The notes beneath the pieces are model-generated. The model saw only the letters and a list, made by a program, of their open reading frames with translations. It did not search any database and was not told the origin of the DNA. 13,991 bases of DNA, taken from positions 1-13,991 of the forward strand of contig CAJVPP010002652.1 of NCBI GenBank assembly GCA_910592005.1. Reading direction: 5' to 3'. The translations under genes and the position numbers were made by a program. Shown here in pieces: positions 1 to 8,533 of this stretch. Source of the stretch: Funneliformis mosseae. Taxonomy: Eukaryota > Glomeromycota > Glomeromycetes > Glomerales > Glomeraceae. Positions within the stretch are counted from its first letter, which is position 1; each line of letters starts with the position of its first letter.

Positions 1-77
1 TTATAATAATAAAATTTATGAAATAAAATTTAATTATTGTATATTGCATAAAATTTTATTAAATTAGATTAAACCTT

Positions 78-868
78 TCCTTTCATTAAAAAAGAACGAC
101 TTTTCGGAACTCTTTTAGAGCTGAAAAGGTTCCTTTCATTGTAAAAGAATGACTTTTCAGAACTCTTTTAAAGCTGAAAAGGTTCCTTTCATTGTAAAGG
201 AATGACTTTTCAGAACTCTTTTAGAGCTAAAAAGGTTCCCTTCATTATAAAGGAACGACTTTTCAGAACTCTTTTAGAGCTAAAAATGTTTCTTTCATTA
301 AAAGAAAAAATTTTCAGATCTCTTAGAACTGAAAATTCGTTTCCTTTCATTAAAAAGAAATGACTTTTCAGAACTCTTTTAGAGCCGAAAAGGTTCCCTT
401 CATTATAAAGAAATGACTTTTCGGATCTCTTTTAGAGCTGAAAAGGTTCCTTTTATTGAAAGAAAAAATTTTTGGATCTCTTAGAACCAAAAATTCGTTT
501 CCTTTCATTAAAAAAGAACGATTTTTCAGAACTCTTTTGAGCCAAAAAGGTTCTTTTTATTGTAAAGGAACGACTTTTCGGAACTCTTTTAGAGCCAAAA
601 AGGTTCCTTTCATTGTAAAAGAACGACTTTTCAGAACTCTTTTAGAGCTAAAAAGGTTCCCTTCATTGTAAAGGAATGACTTTTCAGAACTCTTTTAGAG
701 CTGAAAAGGTTCCTTTCATTGAAAGAAAAAATTTTCGGATCTCTTAAAACCGAAAATTCGTTTCCTTTCATTAAAAAGGAATGACTTTTTGGAACTCTTT
801 TAGAGCCGAAAAGGTTCCTTTCATTGTAAAGGAATGACTTTTCAGAACTCTTTTAGAGCTGAAAAATC
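78..868. repeat. Tandem array of about 15 hairpin-forming 53-bp units
   Basis: Units begin near 78, 130, 183, 236, 288, 340, 393, 447, 498, 550, 604, 657, 710, 760 and 816, each opening with a variant of TTCCTTTCATT. The common type has two dyads: TTCCTTT/AAAGGAA (perfect at 183-202) and TTTTCAG/CTGAAAA enclosing CTCT-TTT-AGAG (839-865). A second type (units at 288, 447, 710) replaces the middle with GAAAGAAAAAATTTT and a GATCTCTTA loop and ends in ATTCG. Units differ by scattered substitutions, mostly transitions. The repeat nature is directly visible; any function is unknown. Confidence 0.95.
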
Positions 869-883
869 ATTTTTCAATAAAAA

Positions 884-1073
884 TTTCGGATTTGGATCGG
901 ATCGGATTTGGATTTAAACTGATCTGTCAGATCCAGATTTGAGATTCGATCTGTCAGATTCAGATCGGATCTGGATTTCAATAGATCCATCAGATTCGGA
1001 TCAGATTCGAATCCTGAAAAATGAAAATCGGATCAGATCGGATTTTATCCAAATCTGATCCGATCTGATTTTG
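884..1073. repeat. GATCGG/GATCTG-rich low-complexity island with imperfect hairpin
   Basis: Short GGATCGGAT, GATCTGTCAGAT and GATTTGGAT words recur throughout, much richer in G+C than the flanks. The right end is an imperfect inverted repeat: the 22-base arms at 1024-1045 and 1051-1072 match at 19 of 22 positions around a 5-base loop. It abuts the 53-bp array almost directly, so the two may have spread or rearranged together (inference). Confidence 0.8.
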
Positions 1074-1455
1074 CGGAACACTATCTGGAATATGTATTAG
1101 GATTCTAAATAATATATGTATATGTTAGATTTGAGATTGCTTATTGAACATAAAAAATTTTTGATTAAATCACCTAAAATTTTGCATAACAGATAGCAAA
1201 TTTTAATATAGTTAGATATGTATTTGCATAGCAAAGATAAAAATTATCAAACTCAGTAATTAGTTTGTGTAGCAGAAATATATTTTTGGAAATATGTGTG
1301 ATGTCAAATATAATCCAAAAAAGATAATTATACTTTTTAAATTAAGACATGTAAATAAAATCAACACGTAATTTTTAAATTAATTTAATATGTAATAGTG
1401 TAAAAAACTTTGATCTATTTTTATATGTGATTGTGTAATATTAATCTAAGTAGAG
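1074..1455. other. A+T-rich spacer, no gene seen
   Basis: No frame on either strand carries a recognisable protein motif and stops are dense in all six frames. I see no RNA gene and no clear repeat structure. It separates two G+C-richer islands. Confidence 0.6.
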
Positions 1456-1600
1456 CTCTAAATAGGTTAGTTCAGGTCAAGTTAATCAAGTTACCTAAAC
1501 TGAGAGAATCAGGTTAGGTTAAACAAAAATCTGACCTGATTTAAATTTTCATTTAACCTGATCTAACCTGACCTAATCTAACCTAATTTGATCAAATTAT
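1456..1600. repeat. GGTTAG / CTAACC low-complexity inverted island
   Basis: The left half has AGGTTAG, TCAGGTTAGGTTAAA and related words; the right half has their complements, such as TTTAACCTGATCTAACC. The stretch is therefore a loose inverted repeat folding around about 1550. The words resemble degenerate TTAGG-type repeats but are irregular (GGTCA and GGTTA mixed). It stands out from poly-A/T flanks. Confidence 0.65.
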
Positions 1601-1770
1601 TTAAATTATTTAATAAACAATATATTATATTTGATTCAATTTAAAACTCTAATTTATTTTGTTATTTTTTTTTTACTTTTTTTGTAAAAAAAAATTGTAT
1701 GTGAAATGATATGAAAATTTTTAATTTAATGATTAATTACAATTGTACAATTAATTATAATTATACAAAA

Positions 1771-3014
1771 ATCAATTTTCCAATCTTTTTTTTTTCAAAA
1801 AAAACACTTTTATTTTATTTAACATAATCTTTAAAAAAACAACCTTATTTTTTAAATACTTAAATTTGTAAAAACTTTTACTAAATGTAATTATTTTTAT
1901 TTTTGTAAATTTTAATATTTATATATAAACATTAATACAGAGATTTCATGCTAATTTTAAGCACTTTGGTTAAAATCAATTACCTTTTATTTCTAAGTGA
2001 AAATTTCAGCAAATTTAATACTATTTACATCTAATATTTTATCTTAATAGAATTAATATTCATATAGAAATAATTTTTTTTTGTAACTTTACTAAATAAG
2101 TCACACTTTTTTGACTTCATAAGGAAATTTAAGCACTTTAGTTAAAATCAATCACCTTTTATTTCTAAATGAAAGTTGTTCAGCAGGTTCGATATTATTT
2201 ATATCTAATGTTTTATATTGACTGGATTAATATATTTGTGTAGAATTACTTTTTTTGTAACTTTACTAAATAAGTTACACTTTTTTAACTTCACAAGGAA
2301 ATTTGAACATTTTGGTCAAAGTCAATTGCTTTTTATTTCTAAGTGAAAGTTGTTCAGCAGGTGTGATACTATTTGCATATAAAATTTAATCTTGATTGGA
2401 TTAATATTCATGTTGTAATATGTGTTTTTGTAACTTTATTAATATTACAGACCATTTTTTTTAACTTCACAGGATAATTTGATCACTTTGAGGTTAAAGT
2501 AAATCACTTACTGTATATTAAATAAAAATGTTCTATATATCCAAATATATATATATATAAATTTCTATCTCATGTAATTTAATTTTTGTTAAGTAATAAT
2601 TTTTCGTAACTGTATTAATTCTCAAATTTTTTTGTTTTTTTTTGAATATTATATTTGTGTAATTTATCAAATACTGTATCAATATAATATATATCATGAA
2701 ATTACCACACTTTATAAAAAAAAATGTATCAAATAAAAGTATTTAAAAGTTATTATTTTGTTTTAATATAATTAATCTTCTTTAAATAAATTTAAAAAAA
2801 ATTTTTTTTTATTGATTTTTATTGTATTTTTAAGATTACATAAACAGTAATTTATATAATAATTAAATATTACAATTACATTTTTTCATGTAGAATTTTA
2901 TTCTTTTTCAAATGTGCTTTTTAATTATAATAATTAATAATAAATTTAAAATTTTTATTAGGAGTAAAGTTCATTTTAAATTTCATAAAATATATGCAAA
3001 AAAATATACTTTTA
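1771..3014. repeat. Copy A of a ~1.2-kb direct duplication
   Basis: Starting at ATCAATTTTC, this block aligns by eye with 3504-4552 in the same order. Shared blocks include a poly-T/poly-A opening, ATTAATACAGAGATTT, the internal short repeats, ACTTTATAAAAAAAA, and a tail AGTAAAGTT...ATGCAAAA. The copies are clearly diverged by substitutions and small indels. Copy A holds four of the internal ~174-bp units where copy B holds three. No coding frame is evident. It could be a long-LTR remnant pair, a segmental duplication or satellite-like DNA; I cannot decide. Confidence 0.75.
1961..2520. repeat. Short tandem repeats, period about 174 bp (in copy A)
   Basis: Unit starts are at about 1961 (GCACTTTGGT), 2133 (GCACTTTAGT), 2307 (ACATTTTGGT) and 2483 (TCACTTTGAG), spaced 172, 174 and 176 bases. 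Each unit carries AAAGT/AAAATCAATTACC, TTTTATTTCTAAGTGAAAGTTG, TTCAGCAGGT and GTAACTTTACTAAATAAGT in the same order; the last unit is degenerate. No protein is readable. Confidence 0.8.
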
Positions 3015-3503
3015 TCTGTTATATACTTTTGTAATTTGAATATTATATGCAATTTTATTTGTTTTATAACTTCACTTAATCATAAAAAGTAGTTTTAAAA
3101 TATTGATTTGAGTTTAATATAAAAAAACTACAAAATTTTACTTAATATATATAAGTTATAAAACAGTTTGCTTAGTAGAGTCAAATTTTCTTAAGTCATA
3201 ATGAGAGTTTGCTTAGCAGAGTTAAAAATAGTTTGTTTATTGATCATAGTAACCTTTGAAATTTTTCATCTGACTTATACATAGATTGTTCAGGATCCTT
3301 ATGTATTTCCTATAAAAAAGAAATGTCTAAAAAATATCAATGAAAATATCTAGAATTTATCCAGAATATGTATATTTTTATTAATACAAAAAATATTCAG
3401 ACTGATTTTAAATCTAGTCCTTTCTAATTTTAATTATTATATATTTTTATTTTACATTACATAAATAATCGATCTATAATTATATTATTCGTATATACTG
3501 ATA
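3015..3503. other. A+T-rich spacer between duplicated blocks, no gene seen
   Basis: The only structure I note is a short direct repeat, AGTTTGCTTAGTAGAGT / AGTTTGCTTAGCAGAGT, near 3166-3222. All frames are closed by frequent stops. Confidence 0.55.
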
Positions 3504-4552
3504 ATCAATTTTCTTTTTTTTTTTTTTAACAAAAAAAAATTTTATTATATTTAACATAATTTTTAAAAAAAAATTATTTTTTTAATCTTAAATACTTGAA
3601 CTTATAAGAACTCTTATTAAATGTAATTTTTTTTGATAAATTTTAATTTTTATAACTTTTTTTATAAACATTAATACAGAGATTTTATGACAAAATTTGA
3701 GTACTTTAATCAAAATCAATTACCTTTCATGTCAAAGTGAAAGTTGTTTAACAGGTTTGATACTATTTATATCTAATGTTTTATATAAAAATAATTTTTT
3801 TTGTAACTTTACTAAATAAGTTACACTTTTTTGACTTCACAAGGAAATTTGAGTACTTTGGTTAAAGTTAATTATCTTTCACCTTTAAGTGAAAGTTATT
3901 CAACAAGTTCAATACTATTTGCATATAAAATTTAATTTTAATTGGATTAATATTCGTGTTGTAATATATGTTTTTATAACTTTATTAATAGCACAGAACT
4001 TTTTTTAACTTCACAGGATAAATTAATTACTTTGATTAAAGTAAACTGCTTACTTCATATTAAGTAAAGATGTTCTATTAACCTAAATTACTTATATATG
4101 AATTTTTATCTCGATTTATTTAATATTCATTAAATAATAGCTTTTATAATTGTATTAATTCTCAATTATTTTTTGTTTTTTTGAATATTTATTTATGTAA
4201 TTTATTAAATATTATATCAATATTAATATATATCACAAAATTACTATACTTTATAAAAAAAAAGTATCAAATAAAGGTATTTAAAAGTTATTACTTTGTT
4301 TTATTATAATTAATTTTTTTTTGAATAAATTTAAAAAATTTTTTTTTATTGATTTTATTATATTTTTAAGATTAAATAAAATAGTAATTAATATAATAAT
4401 TAAATGTTACAATTACAGTTTTTTATGCAAAATTTTATTCTTTTTTAAATATGCTTTTTTAATTATAATAATTAATGATAAATTTAAAAACTTTTATTAA
4501 GAGTAAAGTTTATTTGAATTTTATAAAAGTTTGCAAAATAAATACTTTATTT
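3504..4552. repeat. Copy B of the direct duplication
   Basis: Collinear with 1771-3014. Its internal units start near 3701, 3853 and 4027, spaced 152 and 174 bases, so one unit fewer than copy A accounts for most of the length difference. Shared tail words are GAGTAAAGTT and TGCAAAA. Divergence is scattered along the block, which argues against a recent assembly duplication. Confidence 0.75.
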
Positions 4553-4749
4553 TCCCTTCCTTCCACCTATCTATTACAAGCTTTGCTTTATATTTTGTTT
4601 AATTTACGTATTTTTATAAATTATCTAATCATATGATTTGTTTACATTACATCTGATCATCTAAAAATCTAAAAATAGCAATATATATAAATATTATTTA
4701 TATTTTGTTTATTTGCATAGCAATTTGCTAATGCGTCAAATTCAAAATT

Positions 4750-5530
4750 TATACGGATAGTTCATTCTTTGGTCTAAGTTTCTTTTCAATTAAAATGGGG
4801 TCTAACTTGACTACAAATAAACCCAATCTTACTAGTGGTATCTTACTCAATTGTATTTGTAGTATCTTTTTCTTCATCATCAGTTGCTGAATTAGCAACA
4901 ATCTTTACTGCTATTATGATCACTCTAAAGAACTACCATTTAATTATCAAAATAGACTCACAAGTTGTCATTTAACAATTTCACAAATTTAAAAATATTC
5001 TGAGTTACTTTTCATCAATCTATCCACTTTTAAAAATTAACAGCTTCTCCTTATGATTCAGCTTCTTCAATATAATTAAAATACAGAATCTTCAAGTCTT
5101 TCTTCAAAAAATCAAAGCTCACTCAGATGACCTATTCAATGACAGAGTCAATCAGTTAGCCAAAAACTGTTACAATTTAACAGCTCTTATATTTGACCTC
5201 TCATATATTGATCAATATCATTATAAATATAAAGAGATGAGTGTTGCGATCACCATCTATTTTTTCATGAAAAATATTATATAATTAATAGTTTATAATA
5301 AGTTTTAATACCTTTAAATCATCAATAAATATCAGAACCTTAATATCAACTGATCTGCTATGGCATTTTATATAAATAATAATATAGCTAATATTTACAC
5401 ATTTTACAAAATATTAGTGGTTAAAAAGAAAAAATCCAAAGGTTATTAGAAATATTTATCACTATGAAACTTTTAAAAGTGAGATACCAGATATTTTTAA
5501 TACATCATGGCTATTTGTTGTTAAGCCTAA
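4750..5530 (+). pseudogene. LINE (non-LTR retrotransposon) RNase H domain relic
   Basis: A decayed C-terminal part of a non-LTR retrotransposon polyprotein. At 4750-4800 a frame reads TDSSFFGLSFFSIKMGSN, matching the first RNase H strand with its catalytic Asp. After a frameshift, the second frame runs from about 4871 to 5283. It shows SVAELATIFTAI (the Glu helix), IKIDSQVV (second Asp, codon 4955-4957) and KIKAHSDDLFNDRVNQLAK (the C-terminal RNase H helix typical of LINEs). Only two stops interrupt this frame (4973-4975, 5054-5056). Further pieces in shifting frames (KIQRLLE near 5435, PDIFNTSWLF near 5490-5512) look like the tail after RNase H. The endonuclease and reverse transcriptase parts are not present. 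RNase H identity is fairly sure; the tail is weaker. Confidence 0.75.
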
Positions 5531-5589
5531 ACACTACATCATTAGGATAACAAAGCTTATTTGCTAACAGGAAGTTTAAGTCGTAAACT

Positions 5590-5796
5590 ATGAAAGAAAT
5601 AAACATGAATTTATTTAAGTTGAAGGGTCAGATTGTCTTTATTGAAGATTTATGTTTTAAGAAAATAGATATTGACAAAGATATAGTTTTTATATTGTTA
5701 AGATTATACTTTATTAATTATACAATAGAAACTTATTATTTTATAAAGGCGACAATACAAGATATTTATATAAATACAGTTATAATAAAGAGATAA
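5590..5796 (+). pseudogene. Unrecognised 68-codon open frame, possible LINE tail relic
   Basis: Starts at ATG and ends at TAA; the product is lysine- and isoleucine-rich (opening MKEINMNLFKLKGQ, later KKIDIDKDIVFILLRLYF). I recognise no domain. It lies on the same strand as the LINE RNase H relic and just beyond it, so it may be the far C-terminal part of that element, or a chance frame in A+T-rich DNA. No splice or promoter signal supports a real gene. Confidence 0.2.
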
Positions 5797-5976
5797 TAAA
5801 TATGTTATTGAAAGTAAATATAACTATGATAATAAAGATAATAAATAAAATAATGATAAATGTAATAATAATAAAAATGAATATTATAATGATAACTGTG
5901 ATAGCAGTGAAAATAGTGATCACGATTTTCCTAGTGATCATTGGTGACATTAGCTAGCGCAGTTATTTAGTGATGC
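5791..5976 (+). pseudogene. Asn/Asp-rich coding-like low-complexity relic
   Basis: One frame from 5792 reads DNKYVIESKYNYDNKDNK, a stop, then NNDKCNNNKNEYYNDNCD and SSENSDHDFPSDHW before a TGA. This AAT/GAT-rich pattern is like the disordered segments common in proteins of A+T-rich genomes. It could equally be a non-coding trinucleotide-rich tract. No conserved domain is seen. Confidence 0.3.
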
Positions 5977-6035
5977 AAATGGACTATCACTAATAGTATT
6001 AAATGCAAATATGTAGATGAAACATTTCCACATAT

Positions 6036-6248
6036 TTGAAAATATCCTATAACATAAACTCATATAAAACAAATTCTCAACAATTTCTTTTAAATTTAAC
6101 TAAGGATAGTGGCTTAGCTACTGACCTGTATAAACTGCTAATATGGCACAAGTCTATTGAAAGCTCTTTATATTTAATCACTCTTATCAAAGAAATGATT
6201 TTTCAATCATTATACAAATTTGTAAAAGATGTTATAGAGTTGAATTAA
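6036..6248 (+). pseudogene. Unrecognised 70-codon open frame
   Basis: A frame without ATG at its start (TTG at 6036) reads KISYNINSYKTNSQQFLLNL and later DSGLATDLYKLLIWHKSIES, ending in TAA. Its composition is less biased than the surrounding DNA and it lies about 190 bases before the left LTR. It could be a fragment of a gene or older element disrupted before or by the retrotransposon insertion. I recognise no family; it may be chance. Confidence 0.2.
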
Positions 6249-6631
6249 CTTGTTTTTGCAATATTATTAGCCTTTATACATTATATTTTTGAATAAATAC
6301 AAGCAATTTGGGTAAATAGATGCACTTAACAAATTATTTTAAAAAATCAAAGAGTATTGACCTCAAGACAAAAATAGATAACACTTCTGTTACAGGTTAT
6401 GATTTATCATATGCCTCTTTTACTTTCATCGTTATTAAACCTGAAATTGTATCAAACCAAGCTAACGAAACTAATAAACTTAACAACACAATTATCTCAA
6501 AGGCCTTTCCTAAGAGAAATTAACGATTAACAAATAAAACAATTTATTATCATGATTCACTTGTATAGTAGGTTATCACGATCAATCCTATGATGAAGAC
6601 AAGAAGAAGATTAAAAGTGTAAAATAGTAAT

Positions 6632-6637
6632 TTTATT
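6632..6637 (-). promoter_or_regulatory. AATAAA polyadenylation-like signal in LTR
   Basis: On the - strand this reads AATAAA, downstream (in element sense) of the candidate TATA box. It is conserved at the same offset (13975-13980) in the other LTR. This is the expected order for an LTR; A+T-rich sequence makes chance occurrence possible. Confidence 0.4.
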
Positions 6638-6719
6638 AACTGTAGAGTTATAAGTCTAATCCCAAGATTTATCTCAATCTCTGAGCAAAACTCTGTTGAT
6701 TTAAGGTTAACTTACAGGT

Positions 6720-6730
6720 CTATTTATATA
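6720..6730 (-). promoter_or_regulatory. Candidate LTR TATA box
   Basis: The - strand reads TATATAAATAG, a strong TATA-box match, 222 bases into the LTR in element sense. Transcription would start some 30 bases further on and give a U3-R-U5 layout with the AATAAA at 6637. The equivalent site in the 5' LTR lies outside the window. Confidence 0.5.
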
Positions 6731-6952
6731 AAATTGTTAACTAATACTATACTACACCTTTCAATAAGTATATATAATAAAAATAATATAAGTAATGAAA
6801 ATAAGACTATATAATATTTATATTAAAAGGTAAACTATTCAATACATATAATATAAAGTTGACTAAACGATACATGTATTACATGTTTAACATATATGAT
6901 ATTTGACGTAGTTGACGATTATTTTAAGGTACAGTATAAACTGTGGCTAACA

Positions 6953-6965
6953 ATTCTTCCCTCCT
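6953..6965 (-). promoter_or_regulatory. Polypurine tract (plus-strand primer)
   Basis: On the - strand, AGGAGGGAAGAAT lies immediately before the LTR start TGTTAG. This is the position and composition of the RNase H-resistant polypurine primer of LTR retrotransposons, and it fixes the inner edge of the 3' LTR. Confidence 0.85.
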
Positions 6966-7020
6966 AATTTTCGAACTTTGAGAGAAATTCATCAGTTTCC
7001 TTCTCATTTCTGATAGAAAT

Positions 7021-7437
7021 TTAGTAAGCATAATTAACTAAAGCTCTAAACTCAAAAGCTTCGAGTTGTCGTATAGTTGAAAAATTAATAATTCGAGTCT
7101 GTTGAATTTGTTCTACTTTTAGAAACTCAAATAAATAATAAATCCTGGTAACTCCTAGCCGATAGTAAATAGTTACCATATTTTGCAACATTATTCTTTC
7201 AGAAGGATTGGTCAATTCAGTTTCTAAGAATTGTCTTAAGTAATAAGCATTTATAAGGATAAGTACATAATCCCTTATCCTACATGCTCTTAGTAATGCT
7301 CAATATGTACTTTGAACTTTTTGTTGTAAAGTCATATCATTATTAAAGGGTGCTCTTAAAGGAATTTCAAGAGAAGAATCTCGTTCTAAATCTGTATATA
7401 AAGGTTGTAGTCAGTGAGAATTAATAATTTCAGACAT
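7021..7437 (-). pseudogene. Extra downstream reading frame of the retrotransposon (138 codons, unknown function)
   Basis: A frame from ATG (7437) to TAA (7021) lies 69 bases after the pol stop and ends 55 bases before the polypurine tract. Only two in-frame stops break it, both TGA (7411-7413, 7300-7302), each one transition from TGG or CGA. That is far fewer stops than expected by chance here, so it was probably coding. The product opens MSEIINSH, has an acidic segment (TDLERDSSLEI), then looks mostly helical with many aromatic and charged residues: RIRDYVLILINAYYLRQF, TNPSERIMLQNMVTIYYRLG, STIRQLEAFEFRALV. There is no signal peptide, clear membrane segment or Cys cluster, so it does not look like an envelope protein despite its position. 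I recognise no family. Confidence 0.7.
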
Positions 7438-7506
7438 TGTAAAAGATTTACTTTATATTTTCATGTATCGAAAAGATATATATATAAAAAAAATAAAATA
7501 ACTAAT

Positions 7507-8533
7507 TTAATCTTCATGATAAGCTTTTAATAGCTGTACATTTACTAGTATACACAAAACTCGTCCTTCCATCTTGCGTAACTTATATGATCCATTTATC
7601 AAAATCTCATGGATATAGTAAGATCCTTTCCATTTTGGATCTAATTTTCCAGATCTCTTTGTTTCATTTGTTGTATTGTAGTATAAGACTTTATCTCCTA
7701 TTTCAAATTAAGATCTCATTTTGATTTTCTTATCATGCTGATTTTTCTGTTTTTGTTGGCTATTTGTGATTTGCAATTTAGCCTTAGATCTTATGACTGG
7801 TAGATCGTCAATCAATTCCTTAATTCTGGTATTTATATTACCATGTGGTTGCTTATTTAAAGGATCATCAGTAGGTAATTTTGCTGATCTTTCATATGAT
7901 AAATAAAAAGATGCTATTTTTGTAGTTGAGTGTCACTTGTACGATAAGCAAATAATACTGGTACAATATAAAGATCCTATTCTTATCATGTATTATCAAT
8001 TTTGCCAAAGATTCACTTAAAGTTCTATTAAATCATTTCACAAGACCATTTGTTTGTGGGTGATAAGGAGTTGAAAAATTATGTTTAATCTGAAATTTTT
8101 CCATCAATCTTGCAATCAATTGATTATTAAAATGGGTCCCTCTATCAGATAAGATCTTTTGTGAACATCTATGTCGACATATGATATCTTCATAAATAAA
8201 ATTAGCAACTTGTTTTGCAGTAGTTTCTGATAAGGCTCTAGCTTCAGGCCATTTAGTCATGTAATCCATTGCTGTTATGATATATCTGTTTTTCCTTTCT
8301 ATAATAGGTAAAGGTCCTACAATATCGATTCCTATCCTATAAAATGGGTTTCCTACATCTATTTGGTGTAAAGGTTCAGTTCGTTTGTATTTCCCTCTCC
8401 TTTGACAAGAATCACATTTTTGTACATATTCTCGTATACTTTCATACATTTGAGGCCAATAATACTGTGTTCTGATCTTGTCAAATACACTATTTGTTGA
8501 TAAATGTCTTCCTAAAGGATCATTATATGTCAT
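7507..8533 (-). pseudogene. Integrase domain (catalytic Glu lost)
   Basis: Inserts element cDNA into the host genome. Within an open stretch of 166 codons from 8533, the zinc domain shows YNDPLGRH (first His apparently changed to Tyr) and CDSC (residues 40-43). The catalytic core has Asp70 in GIDIVGPL and Asp130 in LSDRGTHF. Residue 166, exactly 35 residues after Asp130 where DD35E needs Glu, is Lys in NGLVK, followed at once by TGA where Arg is usual. Two frame changes follow; SYERSAKLPTDD, EIGDKVLYYN and GSYKLRKMEGRVL mark the C-terminal SH3-like domain, ending at TAA (7507). There is no chromodomain after it. Confidence 0.93.

Larger units (their letters stand above)
6433..6952 (-). repeat. 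3' LTR of the Ty3/gypsy element (complete, 520 bp)
   Basis: Its first 216 bases align without indels to 13776-13991; in the ~196 bases after the terminal motif I count about 14 differences, nearly all transitions. The inner edge ends in CTAACA (6947-6952), directly beside a purine tract on the - strand. The outer edge, TATTAA at 6433, is the mutated form of the TGTTAG seen at 13776, so the ends form a 6-bp TGTTAG/CTAACA inverted repeat. The bases just outside are ATCGT; the partner target-site copy is beyond the window. Confidence 0.93.

Noticed and set aside
456..671. Open frame of 71 codons on the + strand across the tandem array
   Set aside because: It runs through repeat units whose 53-base period is not a multiple of three, giving a repetitive, meaningless product.
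78..868. CRISPR array
   Set aside because: No unique spacers; the whole 53-bp unit repeats, each unit is internally palindromic, and the window is eukaryotic.
1456..1600. True telomere or subtelomere boundary
   Set aside because: Repeats are irregular and inverted, and ordinary sequence continues on both sides.
6320..6523. 67-codon open frame entering the left LTR on the + strand
   Set aside because: Its second half is LTR sequence in the antisense direction; the same piece recurs at 13790-13866.
7021..7437. Envelope gene interpretation of the frame after pol
   Set aside because: No signal peptide, no membrane anchor, no Cys pattern or cleavage site, and far too short.
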